A stretch of DNA of 64,000 nt from Streptomyces althioticus (GCA_014649355.1 BMSW01000014.1:1-64000), one strand, 5' to 3'. Positions 37,162-46,413 are shown, counted from the first letter of the stretch. Notes: generated by a model not told the origin, from the letters alone. A program made the numbers and translations.

Positions 37162-37974
37162 TCAGGGCTTCACGGCCACCGCGCCGTACTGGGGCACCAC
37201 CAGATCGGCGCCGGGTTCGGCGCGCCACTGGGAGCAGGAGACCAGACCGGGCTCCACCAGCTCCAGTCCGTCGAAGAACGCGGTGATGTCCGCGGCGCCG
37301 CGGGCGGTGATCGGGGGAGTGGCGTTCGCGTTCCAGAACTCCATCGCCGGCACCTGGAGTTCCCCGCCCACCTCGGGGTCGAACGTGGGGTGGGTGAGCA
37401 CCAGGAAGCTGCCGGAGGGCACCTCGGCCATGACACGGCGCACGATCTCCCGTGCCTTCTCCGTGTCCAGCACGAAGTTGAGGATGCCGAGCAGCATCAC
37501 CGCGACCGGCTTCGAGAAGTCCAGCGTCGCCGACGCCTGTTCCACGATGGCGCCCGGGTCGTGGACGTCGGCGTCGATGTAGTCGGTGGCGCCCTCGGAC
37601 GTGCCGGTCAGCAGGGTCCGGGCGTGCACGAGGACGATCGGGTCGTTGTCGACGTAGACGATCCGCGCGTCCGGCGCGATGCGCTGCGCGATCTCGTGGG
37701 TGTTGTCCGCCGTCGGCAGGCCCGTGCCGATGTCGAGGAACTGCCGCACCCCTCGCTCACGTGTCAGATACGCGACCGCGCGGCCCAGGAAGTCCCGGTC
37801 CGCGCGGGCGATGTCCCGGATGACCGGGATGATCGACGCGACGTGGTCCCCGACCTGCTGGTCGACCTCGTAGTTGTCCTTGCCGCCGATCCAGTAGTTC
37901 CACACGCGCGCGTTGTGCGCCACACCGGTGTTCAGCCTCGCCGAGCCGCTCGTCGGGGTGTGGCTCTCACTCAA
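37162..37974 (-). CDS. DUF574 SAM-dependent methyltransferase
   Basis: A 270-residue protein of the DUF574/PF04672 methyltransferase family, expanded in streptomycetes. The marks are NARVWNYWIGGKDNYEVD at the start and the SAM loop FLDIGTGLPTADNTHE; DIDADVHDPG-like DYIDADVHDP follows. Substrates are unknown. TTG 37974 is chosen since GGGAG lies six bases upstream; a GTG further upstream gives a longer frame without support. Confidence 0.9.
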   Translation of the reverse strand: MSESHTPTSGSARLNTGVAHNARVWNYWIGGKDNYEVDQQVGDHVASIIPVIRDIARADRDFLGRAVAYLTRERGVRQFLDIGTGLPTADNTHEIAQRIAPDARIVYVDNDPIVLVHARTLLTGTSEGATDYIDADVHDPGAIVEQASATLDFSKPVAVMLLGILNFVLDTEKAREIVRRVMAEVPSGSFLVLTHPTFDPEVGGELQVPAMEFWNANATPPITARGAADITAFFDGLELVEPGLVSCSQWRAEPGADLVVPQYGAVAVKP

Positions 37975-38064
37975 CGGTCTCTCCCTTTCCTCGCCCGCGT
38001 CCTGCCCGTACGGGCCGACCCGGCCATTGTGCATCGCGGTGATCACCATGTCCCGGGAACGGAA

Positions 38065-38093
38065 CGGGCCGCCCCGTGAACCGGGGCGGCCCG
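38065..38093 (-). terminator. Terminator of the Dps/DUF3140/HhH group
   Basis: Twelve-bp perfect arms (38065-38076 / 38082-38093), TGAAC loop, 20 bases beyond the HhH stop. Confidence 0.75.
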
Positions 38094-38112
38094 CAAGGAG
38101 ACTGAGCGACGG

Positions 38113-38781
38113 TCAGCGCGACTCCGCTCGGCGCAGGGTGTCCTCGGCGACGTCCTTGTCGAGCGCCGCGCGCACCAGCGCCGAGGACAGCACGGCCGGT
38201 TCCGTCCGGCCCGCGAGGCCGAGCAGCCGGTCCGGGTCCTCCGGCAGCCCGAGCCGCCGGGCGCCCTGCAGCGCCTTGGCGTCCACCAGCGGGGCCGCCT
38301 CCGGCCACACCGCCTGCGCCTCGCGCAGGAAGATGCCCGCGCCGGACGGGCCGATGCCGGGGAACTCCTGGAGCAGCCGCCTCAGTTCACCGGCGTCGCC
38401 GTCGGCCTCCGCGCGCAGCCGGCGCAGGTCTCCGCCCCAGCGGTCCAGCAACAGCTCGGCCGCCTCGCCGAGTTGGGTGGCGGTGCGCTCGTCGTAGCGC
38501 CGGTAGCCGCCCCGGCCGAGGGCGTCGACCCGCTCCTGCCACGACGCGTCCGCCATCCGGCGCGGGTCGCGCAGCCCCGCCTCGTGCAGGGCACGGGCCG
38601 TGGCCACGGCGACCGAGCCGCGGATGCGCGCGCTGAGCAGATGGGCCAGCACCAGCAGCCGGTACAACGGCTGCGGCGTGTTCCGCAGGGCGATGCCCGC
38701 CTCGTGCGCGTACGTCTCGCCGTGCGCGTCGACGAGGACGCGCACCACGGCCCGTTCGCCGTCGCGGCCGGCCACGGTCAC
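38113..38781 (-). CDS. HhH-GPD endonuclease III-like protein
   Basis: A 222-residue helix-hairpin-helix protein: LVLAHLLSARIRGSVAVATAR at the N-terminal half, hairpin LLQEFPGIGPSGAGIFL and the downstream catalytic aspartate in APLVDAKALQG. The lysine of bifunctional EndoIII (in the hairpin K-T-A) is replaced by Ser-Gly-Ala, and there is no C-terminal four-cysteine cluster, so it may be a monofunctional glycosylase or non-catalytic. GTG 38781 overlaps the DUF3140 stop by 4 bases. Confidence 0.82.
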   Translation of the reverse strand: MTVAGRDGERAVVRVLVDAHGETYAHEAGIALRNTPQPLYRLLVLAHLLSARIRGSVAVATARALHEAGLRDPRRMADASWQERVDALGRGGYRRYDERTATQLGEAAELLLDRWGGDLRRLRAEADGDAGELRRLLQEFPGIGPSGAGIFLREAQAVWPEAAPLVDAKALQGARRLGLPEDPDRLLGLAGRTEPAVLSSALVRAALDKDVAEDTLRRAESR

Positions 38782-39110
38782 CCCTTGAGCGGGTCGTGGC
38801 CCAGCGTCATCAGACGGTGGCGACGGGCGGTGTCGCCGGCCAGCGGCTCGTTCTCCGGGTCCGTCTCGTCCTGGACGGCGTCCACGACCTCCTCCATCAC
38901 GCGCAGGTCGTCCTCGGTGAGGTCGGTGCGGCGCTTCTGGAGGATGGCCAGGACATGCTGTCCCGTGTCGCTGCCCGCCCGGTCCGGCAGCGGTTCCGTC
39001 GTCTCGCCGGCGTCGCCGACCCGCAGCCATGCGGCCAGCTCCGCCGACGTCATGTTCACCGCGCGGTGGAAGTCCTCCCACAGCGCGTCCATCTCGAGGG
39101 CGTCGGTCAT
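38778..39110 (-). CDS. DUF3140 protein
   Basis: A 110-residue acidic helical protein matching DUF3140: ALWEDFHRAVNMTSAELAAWL and HVLAILQKRRTDLTEDDLRVM, VVDAVQDETDPENEP. Function is unknown; relatives often sit near DNA-repair or stress genes. It is coupled to the HhH gene and lies 41 bases after dps on the same strand. Confidence 0.82.
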   Translation of the reverse strand: MTDALEMDALWEDFHRAVNMTSAELAAWLRVGDAGETTEPLPDRAGSDTGQHVLAILQKRRTDLTEDDLRVMEEVVDAVQDETDPENEPLAGDTARRHRLMTLGHDPLKG

Positions 39111-39151
39111 CGTGTGCCCCTTCGTCCGCGTACGTCGTGCGTCCGGGGTCC

Positions 39152-39634
39152 TCAGGACTCCCGGGGGTGGTTCTCCGCCTCGAACATCCAGCGCTGCTTC
39201 TCCAGGTCGGCGGTGATGGAGATCAGCAGGTCCTGCGTGACCAGGTCGGCCTTCTCGGTGGCGTCGATGCGCTCGCGCAGCCGCGCGATCGCCGCGCCGA
39301 GGGCGTCGGTCATCACCTCGACGGCCTCCGAGTCGCGCAGCCAGCCTTCCGCGGGCGCCGGCAGGGAGAAGACCTTGGCGATCGTCTCCGGGCGGCCGTC
39401 CGGCGGCACGCCGATGGCCGCGGCGCGCTCCGCCACCGTGTCGGCGTGCGTGCGGGCGGCCGAGACGACCTCGTCCAGCTGCAGGTGCACGGAGCGGAAC
39501 CGCGGCCCCACGACGTTCCAGTGCGCCTGCTTGCCGATCAGGGACAGTCCGAGCAGGTCGATCAGGGTCTCCTGGAGGGCCTCGCTGGAAACGCGGCGGG
39601 CCTCGTCCGGAAGCGTGCTCCTCACGACGGTCAT
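39152..39634 (-). CDS. dps: Dps-family ferritin-like DNA-protection protein
   Basis: A 160-residue Dps protein (normal length). Ferroxidase ligands are in KQAHWNVVGPRFRSVHLQLDEVV (His and Asp/Glu at the subunit interface). Twelve-mers store iron and shield DNA in stationary phase or oxidative stress. The downstream DUF3140 and HhH genes suggest a DNA-protection group. Start ATG 39634. Confidence 0.93.
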   Translation of the reverse strand: MTVVRSTLPDEARRVSSEALQETLIDLLGLSLIGKQAHWNVVGPRFRSVHLQLDEVVSAARTHADTVAERAAAIGVPPDGRPETIAKVFSLPAPAEGWLRDSEAVEVMTDALGAAIARLRERIDATEKADLVTQDLLISITADLEKQRWMFEAENHPRES

Positions 39635-39829
39635 GAAGTGGTGTTCCTCCCAGTTGATGCGCTCGTGGCGCGAGGGCGGGGACCCGCGGGACGACGTCCG
39701 CGCGGGCCGCGCTCCGCGACCACTCCGTGAACGCGCGGGTGCCCCCGGCCCACCGGGACAAACCCGGCCGGCGGTACGGCGGGACCGGCCGTGACCTCCA
39801 GGATCTTCCCCGGGAGGGGCCGGGCGGTC

Positions 39830-39854
39830 TATAGTCCGAAACTAGCGGTGCTAA
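39830..39854 (+). promoter_or_regulatory. Promoter and candidate operator of the thiolase gene
   Basis: An excellent -10, TATAGT (39830-39835), puts the transcript start near 39842, where CTAGC-GGT-GCTAA (39842-39854; arms TAGC/GCTA) lies. A repressor bound there would block initiation. A clear -35 is not seen, so activation or weak promoter is possible. Confidence 0.5.
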
Positions 39855-39910
39855 TTAAGTGAGCCGCCGATCGGCAGCCCGGCCGTCGGCCTCCGGATCA
39901 GGAGTTTGCG

Positions 39911-41098
39911 TTGCGACCCGTCCACTTCGCGGCCGCCCGCCGCACCCCCATCGGCAAACTGCGCGGAGCCCTCTCGGGCGTACGGCCCGACGACCTCGCC
40001 GCCGCGGTGATCCGCGGCCTGGTCGCCGACGTGCCCGCGCTGGACCCGGCCCGCGTCGACGACGTCTACTGGGGCGCCGCCAACCAGGCGGGCGAGGACA
40101 ACCGCAACGTCGCCCGCATGGCCGCCCTGCTCGCCGGCCTCCCCGAGACCGTCCCCGGCGCCACCGTCAACCGCCTCTGCGCCTCCGGCCTGGAGGCCGT
40201 CACCACCGCCGCCCGCACCATCGCGGCCGGCGAGGCCGACATCGTCGTCGCCGGCGGCTCGGAGTCCATGAGCCGCGCGCCCTTCGTGCTGCCCCGCCCC
40301 GACGAGGCGCTCCCGCACCGCATGGAGACCTACGACACGCGGCTCGGCTGGCGGCTGGTCAACCCGGCGATGAAGGACCTGCACGGCCTGCTGGCGATGG
40401 GCGAGACCGCGGAGGAGGTCGCCGGACGGTACGGCATCTCGCGCGAACGGCAGGACGAGTTCGCCCTGCGCAGCCACCGGCGCGCCGCCGACGCCCGCAA
40501 GAACGGCCACTTCGACGACGAACTGCTGCCGGTGACCCGCCCGGACGGCGTGGTCGTCGACGCCGACGAGTGCGTCCGCGAGGACACCTCCCTGGAGAAG
40601 CTCGGCCGGCTGAAGCCCGTGTTCCGCGCGGGCGGCTCGGTCACCGCGGGCAACGCCTCCCCGATGAACGACGGCGCCGCCGGGCTGATCCTGGTCAGCG
40701 AGGAGGCGCTCGACGACCTGGGCCTGGAGTCGCTCGGCCGCTACGTCGCCGGCGGCTCGGCGGGTGTCCACCCGGACGTCATGGGCATCGGCCCCGTCCC
40801 CGCCACCCGCAAGGTCCTCGCCCGCGCCGGCTGGGACGTCGGGGACGTCCAGGAGGCCGAGTTCAACGAGGCGTTCGCCGCGCAGGCGCTGGCCTGCGTC
40901 GACCAGCTCGGCATCGACCCGGAGCGGGTGAACCCGGACGGCGGCGCCATCGCCCTCGGCCACCCGCTGGGCTGCTCCGGCGCCCGCATCCTCACCACCC
41001 TGCTGCACCGCATGCGCCGCACCGGCGCCGAACGGGGCCTCGCCACCATGTGCGTGGGGGTGGGGCAGGGCAGCGCGGTCCTGGTCGAACGCCACTGA
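39911..41098 (+). CDS. Acetyl-CoA C-acyltransferase (thiolase)
   Basis: A 395-residue degradative/biosynthetic thiolase. The nucleophile Cys is in VNRLCASGLEAV (about residue 90); active-site His is in GGAIALGHPLGCSGAR and second Cys in CVGVGQGSA near the end. TTG start with AGGAG six bases upstream. PcaF-like members cleave beta-ketoadipyl-CoA, FadA-like ones 3-ketoacyl-CoA; which applies is undecided, since no other fatty-acid or pca gene lies nearby. Confidence 0.93.
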   Translation: MRPVHFAAARRTPIGKLRGALSGVRPDDLAAAVIRGLVADVPALDPARVDDVYWGAANQAGEDNRNVARMAALLAGLPETVPGATVNRLCASGLEAVTTAARTIAAGEADIVVAGGSESMSRAPFVLPRPDEALPHRMETYDTRLGWRLVNPAMKDLHGLLAMGETAEEVAGRYGISRERQDEFALRSHRRAADARKNGHFDDELLPVTRPDGVVVDADECVREDTSLEKLGRLKPVFRAGGSVTAGNASPMNDGAAGLILVSEEALDDLGLESLGRYVAGGSAGVHPDVMGIGPVPATRKVLARAGWDVGDVQEAEFNEAFAAQALACVDQLGIDPERVNPDGGAIALGHPLGCSGARILTTLLHRMRRTGAERGLATMCVGVGQGSAVLVERH

Positions 41099-41099
41099 C

Positions 41100-41123
41100 G
41101 GACGGCCGCCGCGGCGGCCGTCC
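41100..41123 (+). terminator. Terminator after the thiolase gene
   Basis: A 24-bp perfect GC palindrome (arms 41100-41110 / 41113-41123) just past the stop. Confidence 0.75.
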
Positions 41124-41188
41124 GGGCGGTCACCAGGTGGGACGCGGCTTACCGGCGGCCGATGCCCGCACGTAGCATCGGTCGCCGC

Positions 41189-41962
41189 ATGAACACCATG
41201 ACCCTCTGGGACCTCACCGGCTGGGAATTCGCCGCGCTGGCCTTCGCGGCCCTGCTCGTCGGGTTCTCCAAGACCGCCGTCAGCGGCGCGAACACGGTGA
41301 GTCTCGCCGTGTTCGCCGCCGTCCTGCCCGCCCGCGCGTCCACCGGCGTGCTGCTGCCCATCCTGATCGCCGGGGACGTCCTCGCCGTGCTGACCTACCG
41401 GCGGCACGCGCACTGGCCCACCCTGTGGCGGCTGTTCCCCGCCGTCGCGGCGGGCGTGGTCGTCGGCACGTTCTTCCTCATGTGGGCGGACGACGGGATC
41501 GTACGGACCTCGATCGGGGCGATCCTGCTGCTGATGGCCGGGGTCACGGTGTGGCGACGGCGCCGCGCCGACACCGAGGACGAACCCGACGGGGTGGTCA
41601 CCCGGGCCGGCCGCGTCAAGGCCCGCTCCTACGGCGTCCTCGGCGGATTCACCACCATGGTCGCCAACGCGGGCGGCCCGGTGATGTCGATGTACCTGCT
41701 CTCCGCCGGCTTCCGGAAGCTGGGCTTCCTGGGCACGTCGGCGTTCTTCTTCCTCATCGTCAACACGTCCAAGCTGCCCTTCAGCGCGGGCCTCGGCCTG
41801 ATCGACGCGGACTCCTTGCTGCTGGACGCGGCACTGGTGCTGTTCGTGGTGCCGGGGGCCTTGCTGGGCAAGTGGGCGGTGACGCGGATCAACCAGCGGC
41901 TGTTCGAACAACTGGTCATCGCGGCGACGGTGGTGGGGGGACTGCAGCTGCTGTTGCGCTGA
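41189..41962 (+). CDS. TauE/SafE-family (TSUP) anion exporter
   Basis: A 257-residue membrane protein with about eight helices in two TSUP repeats: FAALLVGFSKTAVSGANTVS and GVLGGFTTMVANAGGPVMSMYLL carry the family's glycine- and proline-rich loops. Members export sulfite, sulfoacetate or other organosulfonates/carboxylates. The ATG 41189 is preferred to 41162 because a TAGCAT -10-like hexamer lies between them. Confidence 0.9.
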   Translation: MNTMTLWDLTGWEFAALAFAALLVGFSKTAVSGANTVSLAVFAAVLPARASTGVLLPILIAGDVLAVLTYRRHAHWPTLWRLFPAVAAGVVVGTFFLMWADDGIVRTSIGAILLLMAGVTVWRRRRADTEDEPDGVVTRAGRVKARSYGVLGGFTTMVANAGGPVMSMYLLSAGFRKLGFLGTSAFFFLIVNTSKLPFSAGLGLIDADSLLLDAALVLFVVPGALLGKWAVTRINQRLFEQLVIAATVVGGLQLLLR

Positions 41963-42381
41963 CGCCCGGGGTTCACATCCGGGCGGTGTCTTGTCCGGCT
42001 GGACGGCGCGGCTGTCGAGCCCGTGCGGGCGGCGGGGGAGGCGCGCGCCCCGCCGAACGCCTGGCGCGGTGACCGGTCCCGGCGGAGGACGGCGCTCCCG
42101 TGCGGTGGCGCGGCGCCCGGCAGGCCTCGTGTGCAGGCCGGGGCGCTCCCGATCGGCAGCCGACCGGAGCGGAGGCGGCGAGCTGCGGTGCCCGCCCAGC
42201 CCGTGCGGATTGCTACGGTCGCGGCGCCGTGCCGCTCCGGCGGGTGCGAGCGGGGGTGTGCCTCGTGACCCCGCTTGTCCGGGAGCTCGACGGTCGCTGC
42301 GCGCACCGGCGGCACGGGTCGGCGCGGGCGGCACGGATCGGTGCGGGCGCCGGCGCGCTCGGTCGTCCCGTGGCCGCGCGC
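41963..42381. other. Non-coding gap before the lipid kinase
   Basis: A hairpin (CGCCCGG 41963-41969 / CCGGGCG 41979-41985) follows the TauE stop. The remaining 400 bases hold only high-GC frames without conserved motifs; I see no gene, repeat or clear promoter. Confidence 0.45.
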
Positions 42382-43791
42382 TCAGGTGCCGGACGGGCCG
42401 GTGCCCGAGGTGGGCGTTTCCTGGCGGTCCGGGGAGTCCGGGGGCCGGTGCCGGGGCCAGTGGAGGTGGGTGGGGACCGCCGTGCGGCCCACCGTCGCGG
42501 CCAGTTTGCGCAGGCGGCGCCAGTCCAGGCGGGGCGGACCCGGGGCGACGCCCGGGCGTTTGCGGGGGACGCGGACGCGCAGCGCGCCCGGGGCGATGCG
42601 GCAGTGGACCGGCGCGGGCAGGACCATCGCCTCGCCGTCGACGCCGGCCTCGATCTCGTCCCGGTCCGCCTCGACGACCACCTCCGGCGCGGCCAGCACC
42701 GTCAGCCCCGCCGGGTCCGGGTTCAGCAGCAGAGCGGCCGCGCTGATCGCGCCCTCCACCTTCACGCCGAGGACGCCCAGCGTCCCCGAGTCCAGCCGCT
42801 CGCGCCGCCCCAGGCCGAACGGGTCGCCGGTACGGTACGGGTTGTTGCTCACCAGCACCGCCTGCGGAGCCGTCAGCGTTGTGTCCCCGGCGTGGGCGAC
42901 CAGCCGGGGCCCCTGCTGTCCGGTGAGCAGGTCCGGCAGCATCTCCAGACTCGTGCCGATCTTGTCGTCCCGGTACGCGGGACTCTGCACGATCGCCGCG
43001 TACGCCCCGAACGACGCGTTGTTCACGAACGGCTGGTCCCCGGCGAACCCCAGGTCGACCCGGAGCTCCACCCCGTCCGTCAGAGCGTCCAGGCACGCCG
43101 CCGGGTTCCCCCGGTCCAGACCGAGGTCGAGCGCGAAGTGGTTGCGGGTGCCCGCGCTGATCACCAGGAACGGGACGTCGTGCTCCGCGGCCACGGCCGC
43201 GACCAGCGCCTGCGTGCCGTCACCGCCCGCCGCGCCCAGCAGGTCCGCGCCGTCGGCGACCGCCCTCCGGGCCAGCTCGGTCACGTCGTGCTGCTGCCCC
43301 GGCTCCAGCAGCACCACCCGCGCGCCCAGCCGCTCCGCCTTCTCCCGCAGCCGGAACCGGCCCACCTTGCCGCCGCCCGACCGCGGGTTCATGATCAGCA
43401 CCGGCTTCCGGGGCGGCGGCAGCCGCCGCTCCCGCGCCGGGGCGTGCCCGCCCGTCCCGCGCAGCGCGTACCTGCCGCTCCAGACCGCGAGACCCCACAG
43501 CGCCAGCGACACCAGCAGAGCCCAGAACAACGTCACCGCGAACAGCGCCAGCAGCGCCGCCGGCACGCACACGGCGACCAGCGCGGCCCCCCACCGCAGC
43601 GGCCCGCGCAACGTCAGCGTCCACCACACGGCCGCCGCGCTGAGCCCCAGCCCGGCCGCCCCGAGCACCAGCAGCGCCAGTCCGCGCAGCCCGCCGTAGA
43701 CCAGAGGGGTCGCCACCGCGAGCGCCGCCGCGAGCAACGCCCCCCGCGCCGCCCACCGCTGGGCGTGATAGCCCCGCCTGCTCCAGTCCAC
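42382..43791 (-). CDS. Diacylglycerol/lipid kinase family protein with N-terminal membrane segments
   Basis: A 469-residue protein. Three to four hydrophobic helices span about residues 15-105, then a DAGK catalytic domain: KPVLIMNPRSGGGKVGRF, the glycine-rich GAAGGDGTQALVAAVA, and the C-terminal half GTSLEMLPDLLTG and VEGAISAAALLLN. It should phosphorylate a membrane lipid using ATP; the fused membrane part is not standard for YegS/DgkB. GTG start. Confidence 0.88.
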   Translation of the reverse strand: MDWSRRGYHAQRWAARGALLAAALAVATPLVYGGLRGLALLVLGAAGLGLSAAAVWWTLTLRGPLRWGAALVAVCVPAALLALFAVTLFWALLVSLALWGLAVWSGRYALRGTGGHAPARERRLPPPRKPVLIMNPRSGGGKVGRFRLREKAERLGARVVLLEPGQQHDVTELARRAVADGADLLGAAGGDGTQALVAAVAAEHDVPFLVISAGTRNHFALDLGLDRGNPAACLDALTDGVELRVDLGFAGDQPFVNNASFGAYAAIVQSPAYRDDKIGTSLEMLPDLLTGQQGPRLVAHAGDTTLTAPQAVLVSNNPYRTGDPFGLGRRERLDSGTLGVLGVKVEGAISAAALLLNPDPAGLTVLAAPEVVVEADRDEIEAGVDGEAMVLPAPVHCRIAPGALRVRVPRKRPGVAPGPPRLDWRRLRKLAATVGRTAVPTHLHWPRHRPPDSPDRQETPTSGTGPSGT

Positions 43792-43917
43792 GCCCTGACT
43801 CCTTAGGTCGCCCCGGCGTCATCGTAGGGCGAACACGCACAGGCGTGCGGGCGGACGGTGATCATCGGGCGCCGGGCCGCCGCCGTGCGCCAGGACCTCG
43901 CCCCTTACCCTCGGCGT

Positions 43918-44673
43918 ATGTCCCCGCACGTGCTGATCCTCGGCGGCACCGCCGAGGCGCGCCGGCTCGCCGCCGCGCTGGCCGCCCGCCCCGGCATCCG
44001 GGTCACCACCTCGCTCGCCGGACGCGTGTCCCGGCCGGGCGCGCTCGACGGCGAGGTGCGCGTCGGCGGCTTCGGCGGCCCCGGCGGACTCGCGTCCTGG
44101 CTCCGTGAGGAGCGCGTGGACGCCGTCGTCGACGCGACCCATCCGTTCGCCGCGACGATCACCGGGAACGCCGCCGCCGCGACCGCCGCCGCGCGGGTGC
44201 CCCTGCTGGTGCTGCGCCGTCCCGGCTGGCAGCCCGGCCCCGGCGACCGCTGGCACCCGGTCCCGTCCCTGGAGGCGGCCGCCGCCGCGCTGCCCGCACT
44301 CGGTCCCCGCGTCTTCCTGACCACCGGGCGCCTCGGCCTCGCCGCCTTCGCCGGACTCACGGAGCATCGTTTCCTCGTGCGGTCGGTCGAACCCCCCGAG
44401 CCGCCGCTGCCCCCGCACACACACGTCCTGCTGGCGCGCGGCCCGTTCACCGTGACCGACGAGACGGCACTGCTGCGCGAGCACCGCGTCGACGTGCTGG
44501 TGACGAAGGACAGCGGCGGGGCGGCGACCTCGGCGAAACTCGCCGCCGCCCGGGACCTCGGTCTGCCGGTCGTGGTCGTCCGCCGCCCGCCCCTGCCGGA
44601 GGGCGTCACCGCGCTCGCGGACGTGCCGGTGTTGCTGGCACGGCTGGACGAGGTCCTCGCCCGGACCCGCTAG
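43918..44673 (+). CDS. cobK: Precorrin-6A reductase (CobK/CbiJ)
   Basis: A 251-residue CobK reductase. The N-terminal NADPH strand VLILGGTAEARRLAAAL, then VDATHPFAATITGNA and a late VTKDSGGAATSAKLAAARDLG match the family. It reduces precorrin-6A in cobalamin corrin-ring formation. ATG 43918 has TACCCT seven bases upstream, so it may be leaderless. Isolated from other cob genes except cobF nearby. Confidence 0.92.
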   Translation: MSPHVLILGGTAEARRLAAALAARPGIRVTTSLAGRVSRPGALDGEVRVGGFGGPGGLASWLREERVDAVVDATHPFAATITGNAAAATAAARVPLLVLRRPGWQPGPGDRWHPVPSLEAAAAALPALGPRVFLTTGRLGLAAFAGLTEHRFLVRSVEPPEPPLPPHTHVLLARGPFTVTDETALLREHRVDVLVTKDSGGAATSAKLAAARDLGLPVVVVRRPPLPEGVTALADVPVLLARLDEVLARTR

Positions 44674-44885
44674 GCGGGCCGGGCCGCGTCTTAAGCGCGC
44701 AGGGCCGGCGACGCGGTGTCCGGCGCGTCCTTCCTCATCGCCCTGAACAGGCATAGGGCTCTTGCGGCGTTGCCGCCGGTCGCCTTGCGCCTGGACGCAC
44801 CGGACCCCACTCACCGGACCCCGCTCACCCGCGCCCGCCGCACAGCGGGCTGCCGCGCCCTTCGACCTGCCCCGCCGGACAGGCG

Positions 44886-45662
44886 TCACCGCTCGCCCGG
44901 CGCGCGCCGCAGCAGATACGTGTCCATGATCCAGCCCTTGCGCTCCCGCGCCTCGGCGCGCAGCCGTTCGATGCGCGGGGCGGCCTCGGCGACCGGACCG
45001 GAGACGAGGATCTCGTCCGGTGTGCCGATGTACGCGCCCCAGTAGATGTCGACGTCCTCGTCGGCGAAGGCGCGGAAACGCTGGTGCGCGTCGAGCATCA
45101 CCACCACGTCGTCCACGCCCTCCGGGAAGCCCTCCTCGGCGAGCCGCCGGCCCGTGGTGATCTGCACCGGGCGCGCCACCCGGTTGAGGCCCGTGCGGTG
45201 CCGGGCGACCAGGGCCGAGACGCTGCTGACGCCCGGCACGACGTCGTACGCGAAGGCGACCGTGCCCCGCTCCCGCACCTCTTCGAGGATGCCGAGCGTG
45301 CTGTCGTACAGCGCGGGATCGCCCCACACCAGGAACGCGCCGGTCTCCTCCTCGCCCAGCTCCTCGGCGATCATCCGCTCGTAGAGGTCGGCGCGGGCGC
45401 TGCGCCAGTCGCCGACGGCGGGGGAGTAGTCCGCACCTCCCGCCGAGCGGTCCCGCTCCGGGTCACGCGCTTCGACGACGCGGTACGTCCGGTCCGCCAG
45501 GTGCGTCTCCAGCATGTCCCGGCGCAGCCGCGTCAGGTCCGCCTTCGCCTCACCCTTGTCGAGGAGGAAGAACACGTCCGTGTCCCGCATGGCCTTGACC
45601 GCCTGCAGGGTGAGCTGCTCGGGGTCGCCCGCACCGATTCCGATCACATGAAGAGTCCGCAC
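44886..45662 (-). CDS. cobF: Precorrin-6A synthase, deacetylating (CobF)
   Basis: A 258-residue tetrapyrrole methyltransferase: LHVIGIGAGDPEQLTLQAVKAM and GAFLVWGDPALYDSTLGIL are diagnostic of CobF, which methylates C-1 of precorrin-5 with acetate release in the aerobic cobalamin route. GTG 45662 is chosen as it starts just before VRTLHVIGIG; the longer upstream frame has no homology. Convergent with cobK, 212 bases between. Confidence 0.93.
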   Translation of the reverse strand: MRTLHVIGIGAGDPEQLTLQAVKAMRDTDVFFLLDKGEAKADLTRLRRDMLETHLADRTYRVVEARDPERDRSAGGADYSPAVGDWRSARADLYERMIAEELGEEETGAFLVWGDPALYDSTLGILEEVRERGTVAFAYDVVPGVSSVSALVARHRTGLNRVARPVQITTGRRLAEEGFPEGVDDVVVMLDAHQRFRAFADEDVDIYWGAYIGTPDEILVSGPVAEAAPRIERLRAEARERKGWIMDTYLLRRAPGER

Positions 45663-45751
45663 GGCCCCGAGTCTGCCGCACGCCGCCGACCGTCCCGCAC
45701 CCAGGTCAGGCGGCACCGCGCACCCAGGTCATGCGGCGCCCCGCAGCCGGT

Positions 45752-46285
45752 TCAGGCGGCGCCCCGCAGCCGAGGCGCCCGCGCGCCCGCGTCCACGGGA
45801 ACGCCCTCCCCGCGCTCCACCTCCGCCGCCAGTTCCCGAGCCCAGGCGATCACCGAGGGCAGGTCGATCCCGTGCGGCCGGAGGTCACCGCCCGCCGCCC
45901 ACTCCTCGGCCGCGCCCGCCCCGCGCCGCAGCAGCCGCGCCCCGCCGGTGAGGTTCCCGCGCGCCGCGTGCGTGAGCCCGACCGCCATCTGGGCCAGCCC
46001 CCGCCACAGCTCCCGTTCCTCCTCGGGCCCGGACTTCCAGGCGTCCTCGAACACCTCGTGCGCGTGGAACGGCTTGCCCTGGTCCAGCAGCCGCTGAGCC
46101 TCGGCGACGCTCTCCTCCGGCCGCCGCACCACCCCTTCCGGCTGCCGGGCCACGCCCTCCTCGCCGTACGGCAGGGGCCGCCCGAGCCCGTCGCGCGGGC
46201 GGGCGTTGCGCGCCCGTCCCTCGTCGTCGCGGTCGCGGTCGGCGGCGCCCGCCCGGTCCGTGGATGTGCTGTCCGTGGTGCCCAT
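45752..46285 (-). CDS. DUF309 protein
   Basis: A 177-residue protein. A disordered, charged N-terminus (1-60) precedes a DUF309 helical domain: GKPFHAHEVFEDAWKSGPEEERELWRGLAQMAVGLTHAARGN, containing the family HAHEVWE-like motif (quoted in part). Function unknown. ATG 46285. Confidence 0.87.
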   Translation of the reverse strand: MGTTDSTSTDRAGAADRDRDDEGRARNARPRDGLGRPLPYGEEGVARQPEGVVRRPEESVAEAQRLLDQGKPFHAHEVFEDAWKSGPEEERELWRGLAQMAVGLTHAARGNLTGGARLLRRGAGAAEEWAAGGDLRPHGIDLPSVIAWARELAAEVERGEGVPVDAGARAPRLRGAA

Positions 46286-46413
46286 ACGGCCGATTGTGCC
46301 CCGCCGTCCCGTCCTGACTCGTGCCCCGCCTCCGGGCCCGGCTTCGGTCCGGCGGCGGGTGTGCGGTAAAGTGCTCATCGCGCGATCACGCGGTTCACCC
46401 GCGCGACGCGCAC

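Noticed and set aside
41963-42381. Possible protein in the gap before the lipid kinase
   Set aside because: Frames are high-GC shadows without ribosome sites or recognisable motifs.
39851-43096. A 1081-codon minus-strand open frame and similar long frames (e.g. 1030-2736, 9177-10148, 14653-16071)
   Set aside because: They are anti- or out-of-frame shadows of thiolase, dxs, MBL and LigJ genes; low-complexity Arg/Pro/Gly composition and no conserved motifs.
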